Of a stretch of 64,000 bases of DNA, positions 25,497-37,556 are shown piece by piece. This DNA is from Lonicera japonica. Taxonomy: Eukaryota; Streptophyta; Magnoliopsida; Dipsacales; Caprifoliaceae. The translations under genes were made by a program, and so were the position numbers. The notes under the pieces are model-generated. The model saw nothing but the letters and a program-made list of their open reading frames with translations, ran no database searches and was not told where the DNA came from. The number at the start of each line of letters is the position of its first letter. The stretch's first letter is position 1. The stretch lies in the NCBI GenBank assembly GCA_021464415.1, contig CM038470.1, forward strand, positions 25,073,601 to 25,137,600, in the 5' to 3' direction.

Positions 25497-26880
25497 TGTT
25501 TATTTCTCATTTAATTTTTCAGGGGTTAAGTAATTGCACTTTTAGTTTTCTTCGAACATGATTCTCAATAGTATAAATGTAAATGAATAAATGAAAATTT
25601 CTCACTCACCCCCTATATCTGATTCCTAGAGCGACATTAGAACATTCACAATGGTTAAATTATCCAACTCCGGGATATAACTTATCATGGAGTTAAAATT
25701 GATGCTATCGATAGTGCTATAGTTGATTTCGGCAATTAAAATTGAAAAAGAAAAATTAATTAGTTGCATGTTGGTGAATGTAATAATTATGTTTTTTTCC
25801 AATGACATGATAAAACGTATTTGTGCTGGTTATTAAAAATAAAATAAAAATCATGGTGCTTTTAAGTATTAACAATTGACAAAAACAAATGAATTTATTA
25901 ATCGGGGTTTAAAGTTGTCACATGTGGCTGAATTTCAGCCTAAAAATTGTGTTCATGGTGAGGGGACTCTATTCTATGGCGTAAAAGATATAAAACCGAT
26001 TACAAAGGTATCTGGTGCAATGGTGCCATTACATCAATTGTTCGATCCAAAGTATCATAAACCTAGGCACCATTCCATCGCTTTGGGCACATATTGTTTC
26101 GAGAACATGCTATAAATATGTAACGTCTTGTAAATTTTTTATTTTTAGTGTGAATAACTTAATTTTGTTAGAATCGGGAAGGGACTTACTTGTAAATTAA
26201 TTTTGTATAAATCTTTAAACAAATATAATTGCAGATAACATTCATACATCTATACAAAACGTACAACATACGAATCTTAGACTAACATAATTCTACGTGA
26301 ATATATATAATTGGAAAGATCTACTGACTTCGGTCTATAACCATATCAAAATCGATGAAAATATGGTTGGCAAAATTCTAAATATCAGGAACATGTTTGT
26401 TTCCCTTGGCCTATACGCTTATGTGTTGTATTGTAATTTTAGAATACATAACTAATGAAATATTACGTATAATTATAGGCAGGGAGATGACCCAATTCCT
26501 CACGTACCCATCTATAAGTCCCACTTTCCATCAAAGTTGGTTAGTGGAGTTATCTCTAACTAATTAGAGATAATTATTATTAATCTCTAACTTATAGAGA
26601 TCTATCCCAAATAATTAATAGTTTGTTATCCTCATTAAACCGTACAGTTCAAAACTTTACCACTCTCATTATTTATTTATTATCTTAATAAATCACTAAA
26701 TAAAATAAACTAATTATGTGGGCCACACAAGAATTAAATAATTAATTCTTACATTACTCGGGTGCAAACAAATTGATACATAATACCCTTTCCATTAAAT
26801 AAAGAAAAAATCTTTTTATATGAAGTATAACTTCTTATTTTTTTAATCGGAATAATACAAAACAAACACCACCAAACAAA
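25497..26880. other. AT-rich intergenic stretch
   Basis: Apart from the unexplained frame at 25873-26115, no feature is seen. The stretch 26520-26680 repeats TAATTAGAGATAATTATTA-like palindromes without clear element ends. Confidence 0.35.
25873..26115 (+). other. Unexplained open frame with protein-like composition
   Basis: An 80-codon frame without stops begins after a TAA (25870-25872) and ends in TAA at 26113-26115. It has no upstream ATG, and the first in-frame Met is about residue 49. It contains HGEGTLFYGVKDIKPITKVS and, further on, LHQLFDPKYHKP. The composition is richer in Gly, Pro and His than the neighbouring chance ORFs. I do not recognise the family. It could be an exon remnant or chance. 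Confidence 0.25.
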
Positions 26881-26924
26881 GAAAACCAAAAGGTATCAAC
26901 TTATTCCGTCCGGAACAAATTCCG

Positions 26925-27890
26925 ATTGAATTGAACATCCTAATTGATCAAGAAAAGAAGAGTTCCAATTCAAAGGGAGCAATGTAAGATTTGGATCATG
27001 GGCTAGCCAACCAATGCGCCACCTTATTACAATATCGTTGAAACATAGTGATGAAGAGTGGCGGAGCCAGGAATTTGGCTAAGTGGGGGCGAAATTCAAA
27101 ACACACAAAAATATATTTAAAGCCATAAAATTTGAACGTAGACATAATAGTATTAATAATAATACTTCGTACAGCTCAAATAGAGAATGTAAACAATTAT
27201 GAGAAATTACAATAATATAATACAAATATAATAGTATTAATAATATTATGCAATTAATGAAGAATCACAATTAATATTATATAAGTAATTAAGAAATTTA
27301 ATTATACCTAATATTAAAAAGTAGATATAAGAAAGGATCTACCTTGGTAATGTTAGAAAAATAGGTAAAATACCATTTTAGAACAATTCTGAGAGTAATT
27401 TTTAGTGGAACTTCACACTTGGTTGTGAAATATTATGATAGATTCATATTTTCCTCCGTGAGGACATTGAAATTGTATATTTATTTGCTCAAAATAATTA
27501 TGGGGTGAATGAAAAATTATTACTCAAAATGAGTTACTTGAATAGAAAAATGAAATGAAAATAAGTTAGTCCCACATGGGAACTTTGAGGAAAAATTGAT
27601 GAATTTATAAGAGATCGCCTCTTATAAACTTGATAAGTATTTACAAAAAATAAGACCCCTATATATAATTTTGTTCCCTTACACTTTGGTTACCTTCAAG
27701 TATAAGTTCTATATATATTTTTATTTTCAAAAAATACCCTATATACAATTAAAAAAATCCAAACAAAAAATACCCTATATACAATTAAAAAAATCCAAAA
27801 CCAAGTGGGGGCGCTCGCCCCCACTTGCCCCAATGTAGCTCCGCCCATGGTGATGAACACTTATCAAAGGTCACATCGTTTTATGTATCA
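26925..27890 (-). pseudogene. LINE remnant (RNase H-like 3' end) split by an insertion
   Basis: Read on the minus strand, the flanks at 27850-27890 and 27056-26925 join to give a frame with FQRYCNKVAHWLAS, followed in another frame by PLNWNSSFLDQL. The NKVAHWLA motif is typical of the C-terminal RNase H-like domain of plant L1-type retrotransposons. It is broken by frameshifts and by the element at 27057-27849. No endonuclease or reverse transcriptase part was seen. It is a decayed fragment. Confidence 0.45.
27057..27849. mobile_element. 793-base inverted-repeat element with 8-base target duplication
   Basis: GTGATGAA flanks it at 27049-27056 and 27850-27857. The left end carries GGCGGAGCCAGGAATTTGG and the inverted right end GGCGGAGCTACATTGG. 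AAGTGGGGGCG occurs near the left end (27077-27089) and at the right inside a 24-base palindrome with 11-base arms (27803-27826). A 36-base unit starting CAAAAAATACCCTATATACA is repeated twice in tandem at 27730-27800. It is non-coding. The superfamily is uncertain (hAT or Mutator). Confidence 0.65.
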
Positions 27891-29990
27891 TTCACAAATA
27901 CTTATTAGACACTTGTTTTAATACTTAATATTCTACGACTTTATATTAACTCTTTAAGATTGCAGTTTTTTTCATACGAACACAATCAACGTGCTAAATT
28001 TGATTGTAATAAATATTTTGTCTTAAAATGTGTGAAAGTCACGGGTAAACTTAGTTTACGGAGTGTGATCTTAAATAACTTGAGCAAAAAATCTAATTAA
28101 TTTTTCGAATCTATAACGTCTAGGAGTAACATGTGTATTTAGTTATAGTTAGACAGGTTTGTATATATTTTATTTTAGTAGTTTATTAGTTTCGAGTTTA
28201 AAATATAATTTTCTACTTTCACTTAACGATATATCCACAAATGAAATCAATTCTGGTCTATGTTTTTATATTAAAATTATAAAATCAATGTATGTAGTGA
28301 AAGCAATTTGTATCTATGTTAAAAATTATTGTTTGACGGAAATTAGTGATGTTTTCTACAGCAGTTCCAAATTTATCAATGACAATTCCCATGGACATGG
28401 AAAATGACAAGTACTGTTTGGACTTCGATTCACTAAAATTAAGGAACATTGCCACTATTGCAAATCTAATTTGGAAAAAATAAATTAGAATTTCGTTTGG
28501 CAAGATGTACGTTTTTGTAGCGTACGTTTGATTGTTATACATAAAAGTTATAATTATATTCGATTTTACATGAAGATATGTCATGGGAAACAAAAACTTA
28601 ACAATGTGATTTTTAAATTACATAAAAAAAAAATATGCCACTTGATTTTGATAAGTGCTGAGGCTATATATTATTAGATACGAATACACATACAATATTC
28701 ATGCACGTCTTATTTTCACGCACGTATAAAATTTAATATAAAATTATTATTAACTTGATGGTTCGTTTACTAATAAAGGTCGTGTCATGTTATATTACAT
28801 CAACAGCACCCAATTTTCTCTCCTTTATGCATGTAGTTTTATCAATAATTTTAATAGGTGTCAAGTCAATATAAAATTACACGAGCGTGCAATTTAATGT
28901 AACAACCAAGCATTTTTACTAAGGCAATTCATAATCAATAAATTTAACGACCTCTAATTTTTTTATTTTTTTTCTATATAATAGAATTATACTCCACTAG
29001 TTTAGTTTTAATTTAACAATGCAGAGCACTTCCATTGTTGAATAAAAATTCAAACCAGCCTTTAGAAAAAAAAAAAAAAGATTTTATTTTAAAAACCCTG
29101 AGTCCGTACAAACAGCAAACATAGACGTGTGAAAAATCAAACAAGACTCTTTATTGCAATTTTGCTGAACTCATACCCACAATTTCTAGGAACAAAAAAA
29201 TAAAAAAAATAATCCACAATTTCTACTGGCCAGAGTAGTTCAATATGAGGTTTTACCTTAAAACCTGGCTTGTACAATTGGCGAAAATGAAATGAATAAA
29301 AATTATGGGCAAGTGACTAGTAGTAGCGTATTAGGATTAGCGGTAAGTTTGATTGATAGTTTTTCAAATTAAAAAAAAATAAAGAAAGGAAAATGAAATT
29401 TGAAAGAACATGAGATAGTATTAGATCGTTTACTTGCGTTAAATGCACATTTAATTATTTAAAAAAATTCTTAAATTTTAGTCACATAAAATTCTTTATT
29501 CTTTATAAATTTATAAAATTCAAAATTTATTGTCTCTTAAACAAGGTCCTAACCCATGTTAAAGACATTATCCATCTTTAAAAATATAAATTTAATATCT
29601 CAACCACATAATTATTTATATTTTTAAGATTCAAAAATCACTACCACTTATAATATAGATTAAGTAGCACTCGTAACACAAGTTAAATGTAATAGAATTA
29701 TTCAAAAAACAACTTTAATCCCAGCCACACAATTTTAAACTCTTATATATTTTTAAGATTCAAAAATAATGACTCATTAATATGTAAATTCTAAAATCTT
29801 TACCCTTGTTATATAGATTCTTGAAGAAAACGAGTAACTATTTGATATTTTGATTAACTATGCTACAAACACAAAAGAAGAAGTGTATTAAAAGTTAAAA
29901 CAACCAAAAACTCACTATTTTACTAATATTAACAAAAAAGCCACATATATCTTTTTTTTTCGAAGAAAACAAAAGCTAAAAACTACAACT
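27891..29990. other. AT-rich intergenic region downstream of SAUR
   Basis: No gene, RNA or clear element was recognised. The segment next to 29990 is the probable 3' UTR and terminator region of the SAUR gene. Confidence 0.35.
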
Positions 29991-29996
29991 AACTAA

Positions 29997-30464
29997 CTAA
30001 CGCCACCGCCAGCTCAGCCGTCTCCGGCACTTATCTCCGCCGTCAACAGCCGCAATCTTCGTTTGAACATTCTCAAACTCGGATAAGCAACAGGGTATCT
30101 GGATCCCACCCGAATGATTAAACCCGTTTACCCGCTCAGCCTCCTTCAACAAATCCCCAAATAGAGGGTGATTAAAGTAAATCACTGGCACCAAAACCCT
30201 ACGCGAATTACCCTCTTTCTCCCCTACATACACGGCCAAATGCCCCTTTGGCACACTCTCGGGTCGGGCCTCAACCGGGTCCGACCCAATCCGTGCGTAA
30301 CCCGGCTTGGGTTTGGAGAAACAGATCAAGTTCCGGCCCCAATTCCGGAGCCTCGACATGGCCGAGGAGAATAGGGTCGGGTCGGGCTTTCTCCGAGGGA
30401 CGACCCATTTGCAGATCCGACCCATCTTATGCGTAAGTCTGAAGCCTCTGATTCTTCTTGTCAT
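29997..30464 (-). CDS. SAUR-family (small auxin up RNA) protein
   Basis: This is an intronless gene of 155 residues, as is usual for SAUR genes. The Auxin_inducible core spans about residues 70-140: VPKGHLAVYVGEKEG, then RRVLVPVIYFNHPLFGDLL, KEAERVNGFNH and GGIQIPCCLSEFENVQ. The N-terminal 60 residues are basic (MTRRIRGFRLTHKMGRICKW), as in the longer SAUR subgroup, and the C-terminal tail KCRRRLSWRWR is also basic. SAURs promote or restrain cell expansion, classically by inhibiting PP2C-D phosphatases and so activating plasma-membrane H+-ATPases; this copy's direction of effect is unknown. The first ATG is chosen because it precedes the conserved basic motif and lies about 105 bases below a TATA box. 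There are no neighbouring SAURs in the window, so it is not in a cluster here. Confidence 0.93.
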   Translation of the reverse strand: MTRRIRGFRLTHKMGRICKWVVPRRKPDPTLFSSAMSRLRNWGRNLICFSKPKPGYARIGSDPVEARPESVPKGHLAVYVGEKEGNSRRVLVPVIYFNHPLFGDLLKEAERVNGFNHSGGIQIPCCLSEFENVQTKIAAVDGGDKCRRRLSWRWR

Positions 30465-30566
30465 GGGTTTCGTTTATGGAAATTGGGAATATTTTGTTTA
30501 GGCGCTTTCTCTCTCTAGAAATGTTTTTGGTTGCTGTTTTCTTCTTCTCTCTCTCTAGAGATGATT

Positions 30567-30600
30567 TAGTTTTTTATAGGGGGGGGGGGGGGACGTGTTT
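30567..30600 (-). promoter_or_regulatory. SAUR core promoter: TATA box against a 14-base C tract
   Basis: On the gene strand, TATAAAAAA (30578-30570) is immediately preceded by 14 C residues (30592-30579) and, just beyond, AACACGTCC (30599-30591), an ACGT-core motif. The TATA box is about 105 bases upstream of the ATG. The region between them has CTCTCTAGAGAGAG-like pyrimidine/purine patches. A TGTCTC auxin-response core occurs on the plus strand at 30891-30896. Confidence 0.6.
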
Positions 30601-31351
30601 AGATTACATCAACTATTCTATGAGGAATATATAGATTTTTTTTTTTTGTAGAGAGAAAAAAGAGAGAATTGGTCGGCAACACACGGTTAGGTCTCTGATA
30701 TTGAAGGGGGAGATATTAAAATAAAAAAAAACAAAAATTTGGAGAAATGAAAGGTCAACTCACGCGGGTCAATGCTTTGAGTCACTCTTTCTTTTAGTTC
30801 AATTTATTTTTTTGGTTGAAATAAAATGATTGGTATATGAAGGAAAGCAAGGATAGAACCGGTGTTCAAGTCGGCTTCAACTTTTCCGATTGTCTCGGTC
30901 TAGACAAAATCTTACTACTGACATAGCACATTAGTTAATTTATATTAAAATCTGAAAAATTACAAAAACATAAATCACACCTTTTACAAGTAATCAAATC
31001 AAAGATAGACATAGATTCGTAAACATTAAATTTTAAAAGTTTATTTTTTTTCAATTCGTTTAAAAAAATGTTATTACATACCAAAGTTCAAATGGTTTAT
31101 TACATTAGAAGATAGGGCATTGAATTAAGCAAATTGTTTTACAATAGTATAATTATTTGTTTAACTACCTAAAGATTACAAATTTCGAGTCTCATTTTAT
31201 TTGACTATTTTAATTATCTTTAAGGGAGTAATTCTACATGAATAAAATCTGAAATAAAAAATTGCCGATCACTTATTTGTTAAAATAAATTGTGATATAA
31301 GTCTTTTAACTAATTTATAGTGATCGTTTTTTTTAGAAAGGAAAAATACCA
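30601..31351. other. SAUR upstream region
   Basis: AT-rich sequence with TGTCTC at 30891-30896 (auxin response factor core site, spacing to the gene about 430 bases). No coding sequence. Confidence 0.4.
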
Positions 31352-31605
31352 TTAAATTAAATCATTCAAGAGAACATCCGAAATAAAAGGAGGAACATAC
31401 ATCCAATATTCCTGATCAGACACCGATGATAGCTCTAACTACAGTGAGCCACGCCATTCACTGAAATACGAACAAACACTACCTTATACTACTTAATACT
31501 ATCCAATAGTAATTTGCAATCATCAACTAATCCAAAGGAAGAAGAGTCAGCTTCATTCCAATTCAAAGCAGTAACAACAATTTGTAAATCGGGTTCTATA
31601 GTAAT
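31352..31605 (-). pseudogene. LINE RNase H-domain remnant
   Basis: Read on the minus strand, broken frames give LNWNEADSSSFGLVDDCK and LLLDSI, then FVRISVNGVAHC, then VPPFISDVLLNDLI and a stop at 31354-31352. This order (acidic-residue motif, N-x-V-A-H, PPPFI-x-DVL end) is the C-terminus of the RNase H-like domain of plant L1-type elements. At least one stop and one frameshift separate the parts. The reverse transcriptase region is not visible upstream. Confidence 0.65.
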
Positions 31606-32527
31606 CATTTTTAATATATCAGATATTTATATCCATCTAGAATTATTGGAAACACAAAAATGAGTGGAGGCCCAAAAACAACAAAAGTATTTAAATTCTA
31701 ACAGAATACGGTTGAAACCGTTCGAGAACATGTGATAATGCAATTGGAGTCTATCACGTATCACGCTATTTTTCATATTGAATCGTTAATCTAGTAAGGT
31801 CCCATTCTAGCTTTTAAGACAAACCAAATTTAGGGTAACGTTTTATATTAAAGTAATTAATGTGGACTGGTCTTTTTAATTTTGAACATTAATTGCACTT
31901 AATTAGCATATTTTTAAGAGTTTGATAAGTAAAGTCTACTAAATTGGGAACATGGAAATATATTTAACTACGTGGGTAAAACACGTTTAGTTTCTTATAT
32001 AATCTTATTTTATAAAATTTCTATTTTGCACATCAACTATTTTGTGTAGTGCCTACTAAATTTGAGAAATTCTATGCGTCTCAAATTGATAGATTGTCTC
32101 ACTTTAACTTTAGTATTTTTAAGAGAACTCTAATTCAACATAATCAATAATAAATATAACTTATTTCTATTGTGAAATTTTTAAAATGATTTTATAAAAA
32201 CAAAAAGAAAATATTAACAATACTATTAATTTAATAAATCAAAAGAAAGAGTGAAACGATTATTTAAGATAGGGAGTACTTCTTTTCTGCAATTTAGACT
32301 TGTTAAAACGAGGAGTAATTTCTTACTGCAATTTACACTTGCTCGTGTATATCTAATAATAAAAAATACAAAAGAAAAAAAAAGTTCAGGATACGGGCAG
32401 CACTTACATACGTGATTAACACAAAATTGGAGGAGAGCTTTAAGAATAAAAAATCTAACACGAAGTTTGAGGAGAGCGTTAAGAACAAAAAACATTTAAG
32501 ACTCAATCAACTAATATTTAGTTAGTA

Positions 32528-32565
<38 letters not shown>

Positions 32566-33248
32566 GATAAAAACAATCTTCCTTTGAATCTTGAAATTGG
32601 AATGAAGTAAGAAATATTTCTGCTGCATACTCGTGGGAGTTATAGGTGCAAGAGTGATTTATTGTACCAAATGAATCTAGTGAGTAAAGGATTATGCAAA
32701 AGTGCATGAATGAATGAATATATATACATATTATGATATTAAAGAGATGAAAAGTTGAGATGGAGAAGTGGAAAGATAAAGGCACAATTAATTAGATAAT
32801 ATTAATTAAGAAAGAGAATTAAAGGCTTGTTGAAATTAATACAATTAATGTAAATACACGAGGCAGCTATAAAATAATTTCTTCGCACTCCTCTCATTTT
32901 ATATATATACTATGCATTTTTCACTTTAAAATGCTTACCTAATTTAATATTTTCAAGTTTATATAATGGATTGGAAACAAAATTTGGAAGCAGAATGTTT
33001 TGAAGACCAAAAATAAAATGATATCAATTATTTTTTGAAAAGGAGAAGGATTTAAATTGTTTTCAACTTTGACGGTTAATTAATAACTTCAACTGTTCAA
33101 CAACACTGGGCCTTCGTGGTGGTGTGGATGGTATCACTTACCTCCACAACACGGGTCCAAGGCTTGGTAGTGGAAGAAGAAATTTTAGCAACACATTGAC
33201 TAATCCTCTATAATTTGTATGAAAAAGTAATAGAAAATTCAAAATTTT
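31606..33248. other. AT-rich intergenic region
   Basis: No gene is seen. A small inexact repeat (GAGGAGAGC-TTAAGAA) occurs at about 32430 and 32470. A 31-base TA run lies at 32532-32562. Confidence 0.4.
32532..32562. repeat. (AT)n microsatellite
   Basis: An uninterrupted run of AT dinucleotides, the longest in the window. Confidence 0.95.
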
Positions 33249-33960
33249 AGCCCATTTTTCCTTTGTTTTACTTAGAAGTGTCCCTCGGTACAATTTTGAC
33301 TGAAACTAAATGAATTAATCTAAAGAAAAATAATTTTGATATCACGTATTGAAGTATTAAAAAATGAAATATCAAAATTGGAAATACCAAAAAAAAAAAT
33401 TAGCCCATTTTTCCTTTGTTTTACTTAGAAGTGTCACTCGGTACAATTTTTACTGAAACTAAATGAATTAATCTGAAGAAAAATAATTTTGATATCACGT
33501 ATTGAAGTATTAAAAAATGAAATATCAAAATTGGAAATACCAAAAAAATTTGATTTAGTTTTGGTATTACTCCTATAAAAATTAAAATACCGATTTACAG
33601 TACCAAAAATACGTGAAAGTATAATATGCTGAAAATACTAACCAATAATATCGAAAATATTAATTCCAATAGTAACTAAACTCAAAATTACATAATACTA
33701 AAGTTATCAAATAATTACATAAAAAGAATGTCGAATATACTTAATACCACAAATATCAAGAATTTTAATACATACAAATTACTACTTTTCTAAATAATAT
33801 TTTATACTCGTGATGTTAAGTGATTTTGAACACTCATTTATTTTTAATTATAATTGTTCATATAAGTATTGGTTAAATTTTTATAAATTTCAATCTAAAA
33901 TGTAGTTTCCAATACAAATTACTGCGATTATTAAAAACCAAAATTAATCAAAAATATTTA
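33249..33960. repeat. Family A repeat, copy 2, with 153-base tandem duplication
   Basis: AGCCCATTTTTCCTTTGTTT begins two nearly identical 153-base units at 33249-33401 and 33402-33554. The rest (33555-33960) aligns with 9580-9777 and 10305-10350: GTCGAATATACTTAATACC, CAAATTACTACTTTT and ACTGCGATTATTAAAAA. It supplies the empty site for the MITE at 9778-10301. It is itself cut by the Mutator-like element at 33961. Confidence 0.7.
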
Positions 33961-36317
33961 GAGTAAACGGTATAAATGGCCACTATACTTTTGATCAAGT
34001 ATCACTTTAGCTATCAAACTATAAAACAAAGCACTTTGGCCATCCAATTTTAGATTGAGTACTACTTTGACCATTCCATTTAATTTGTCTGTTAAATTAT
34101 GATTAAGCCAAAATATTGCATTTTTATACATATTTAGATGACTTAATATGCATGAATTTGATTCTAATTATCCTAAATTATTAATAATTAAGTTTTAATC
34201 ATGAAATAGGATAGTATGTTTGTTTCTAGTGCATTATAACATTTTTACAAGTTAAAAATGAATAAGAACAAATTCATAAGTAAATTCCCCTAAAATTAAT
34301 CATTGCTGGTTAAATTCGGAGTTAAATTGAGTTCAAGAGGTGAATTGAAAGCAAATTCTAAGCTCAAGCATGAAGAAAGTTGATGGAAGAGACTAAGAGA
34401 AGCAAATAGAGCAATTCCAAGCAAAGAAAAGTCATTTGAATCAAATCGAAATTTTTTTGAATGAAGAAGATATTCACTACGCTAGCCAATTTTGATATTT
34501 ATCCATAAAGAATTTGAAAAAAACTTCAAAAATAAAAGTTATAGAGCTCTGAGTTAACTACGCGTAAGCGAAAATTTTGCATCAATCGGAGTTCGGAGCA
34601 TAAAGTTCTGGCAGAAATACGATCAGTGCGCCAGTAGATCGGATTTGAGTGCGAAAAAATACATAAATTCATGGTGCAAATATTTATCGAATAGAGTCCT
34701 TAGCCTAGATGGCAAGTGACCAGCTCTCTACTCATGCTTAGTTCAATCTCTCAAGCCAACGACTTGATATACGATAAAAGTTATTTTTAGCTTTTGGATT
34801 ATTTTCATTTATTTATTTATTTATTTTATTTATTTATTATTAATAATTAGTTAGTTTATTTTGAATTTTAAAATGTCGATGGTTTTTAGGTTTGAGGTTT
34901 TTGATAGAGTAGTCGACATACTCAATAATTTCTGAATTCCCATATTCATCAGATAGAGTTTCTGAGAGAGATTTAATTTCATTCTTCCCTTTTGGCTTGT
35001 GTTGAAGAAGAGATAGAGTTAAATAATAAAGTAAAATATTTCTCCTTCAATTTTGAGTGCAACCCAATTGGCATTGCCTTTTTTGATATTCTACATAAAT
35101 GTAAGTTTCTTTGTATCTTTTTTTTAATTTCTTTTAATTAATGTTCATTAATGCTTAGATTATTATTTAATTATTTGTTTGAATTTGATTGTTGATTGAA
35201 ATTCATGCTTAATTTATAATTTTTATTGAAATTTTTTATAGAATCTCGTGTAAAACCCTAAAAATTTGTGTTTTTGTATTTTGATCATAACTTCTTCGTT
35301 TTTTGGCCGTTTTTGATGATCTACCTATTAAAACAATTGTCGTAAAATTTTTTACAAAACCATACTATTTTGGAGTTCTAAAATATCAAAATTTTCTGGA
35401 CCAGTGGGTGTATTTTATGTCTGGCAGTGGATTTTATTACTGAAATTCGTTTAAATCGTATTTTTTATTTATTAATTATTCCTTAGATTCAATTGCCATG
35501 AAATTTTGCATGCTTATTTAATTAGATTTCAGAAATATGTTTGGTTAATTTGTGTTTGAATTTATCATGTTTTGCTTAGTTTTTGTCAACATGCTACCGT
35601 AATTTCGTAGTTAGGGGTCTGTAGTGTATGGCAGATTAATGCGTAATTTCGATTCAATTATGATTGTGGCTTGAATTTCTCATGAGTTATAAGTCAGTTA
35701 ATAAATCTGAAAAATATATTAACCTTTCATGTATTGAAAACATGAATTTTTTAGACTATCTCTCGATTATTTGACAAAAGAACCGAAAAATCTCAAATTA
35801 CAGATTTTTGTACCAAAACCCTAACGAGGCTAAATAGAGGACGGTTCCTATCCCCTATTGAGCTAAGTTAGTTATTCAAGTAATTTGAGAATTTCAGGCG
35901 CTGTTTTGGTGTCATTCCGGAACCGATACCAAAATAGTGCCAATTTTAGCTTTTGACAATTTTTTTTAAGAATGATTTTGACGTATGTCATATTTATGCA
36001 TAATCAAACTTTAGGAATGTGTTAAACTTTTGATATTAACTGGAATTGGTTAAATTTAGTTTATTTTTGTCACGCACTAGTATTACTAGGTGAAAATCAT
36101 TTTCTATAAAAAATCATAAGTTCCCTTATTGAAAACTAGAGTTACATACAACTTATATGAGTCTTGTCATACACTTCTCATGATATGCTCGTGAACTTTA
36201 GTGTTTAATAATTGGTAAGCTAAGGACATTCATTGTTAGTAGAAAGCTAGGCCCACAGATGTATCTTGAATCGATCGGTTGCACTATCTAACATGTTGTA
36301 GCTATGGATACCCCTAA

Positions 36318-36811
36318 GAGCATCTCCAACAGTAGTGCATATTTAGGTTTGTGTAAAATATACAAAACTTGTAAAAATTTTGAACTCCAGCAATCTTTTA
36401 AATTTAGCTTTTGTGTAAAACGAATGTGTAAAATACACCCCAAGTTTATATTGCCATATCAGCCTTTTCTTTTCTCAATTATTTTACAATACTTTAAAAT
36501 GTAATAACTTTTAATAGAAAATATATAATTTAATAAAAAATATATATCAAAAATCTACTTATTAAGACCAACAAATCAAGATCCATTGTTGTTATAATAT
36601 TATGTGTACCAAAATTCAAGAAAAAATAATAAAAAATTGCATAAAATAATATCTAATATGCATAATTATATTATTAGTTCATTCAAAATTTACACAAAAG
36701 TTTAAAAATGTAGCATTGGATCATATTTTTTTTACACTTTAAGTTTTGTGTAAAAGTGTCTTGACACATAAGATTTTCACAAAAATATTTACACAACGGT
36801 TGGAGTTGCTC
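36318..36811. mobile_element. 494-base MITE with TAA target duplication
   Basis: The left end GAGCATCTCCAACAGTAGTG matches the inverted right end GAGCAACTCCAACCGTTG. TAA flanks it at 36315-36317 and 36812-36814. GAGCATCTCCAAC ends are very widespread in plant MITEs. The interior repeats TTTTGTGTAAA and TTTACACAA. Confidence 0.8.
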
Positions 36812-37556
36812 TAACACTCTTTTCTCATTTTATTATATACTTGTTTTAATTACTGCCTATTTTACCCTTACTTGTTTTAGTTATTTATTTGTTTTCTTTT
36901 AAGTTTATAATTCAATTTCTCATTTTATTCTTTCTTATTCTATAATTTTTTTATTATCTTTTCTTTATTTTATTTTTCTTTTCTTCTTTCTCTATGTTGA
37001 AAGCTTAGTTAGAATAATAGAATTACCTTACTTCCCTGTGGTTCGACCTTGAACTTCCAAATATATATTATAAGATGATCGCCTACACTTGGGTGTAAAA
37101 ATTACGCGTTTCTGAGCGTAGTCAAATTATATGAAAATAAGTCATGTGTAAAGCACATGACTTCATTTAAGGGTATTTTGGTGATTGTGAGAATCCTGAC
37201 AGGACCTCCCCCCGACGCCGTTCAGCGCGTGGCTCGTTTTGTGAACGGTTTTAGAGTCACCAGTACGTTTTTCGAAAAAACTGACAAAAGTGTCTTTTTG
37301 CATCCTTTTTGGGGTACAACGTAGTCTGCGCAACCAGATTAGGGCTCGGGAACTATGTTACGACGTGGGAAGATATTAGGCATCCGTGCCACCCTTTCGA
37401 CTTAAAATGGATATGCTTGCATTTATCTTTTAATCGTTTCTACTGTTTTAGCCCCAAACATATATATACGGGTTACTAAATACGATAAAAAGGATCATAC
37501 TGCATTCGGGCAAAAAAAGCGTTATGGTGCAGAAAGACAGTAGAGGCAATCAGAAA

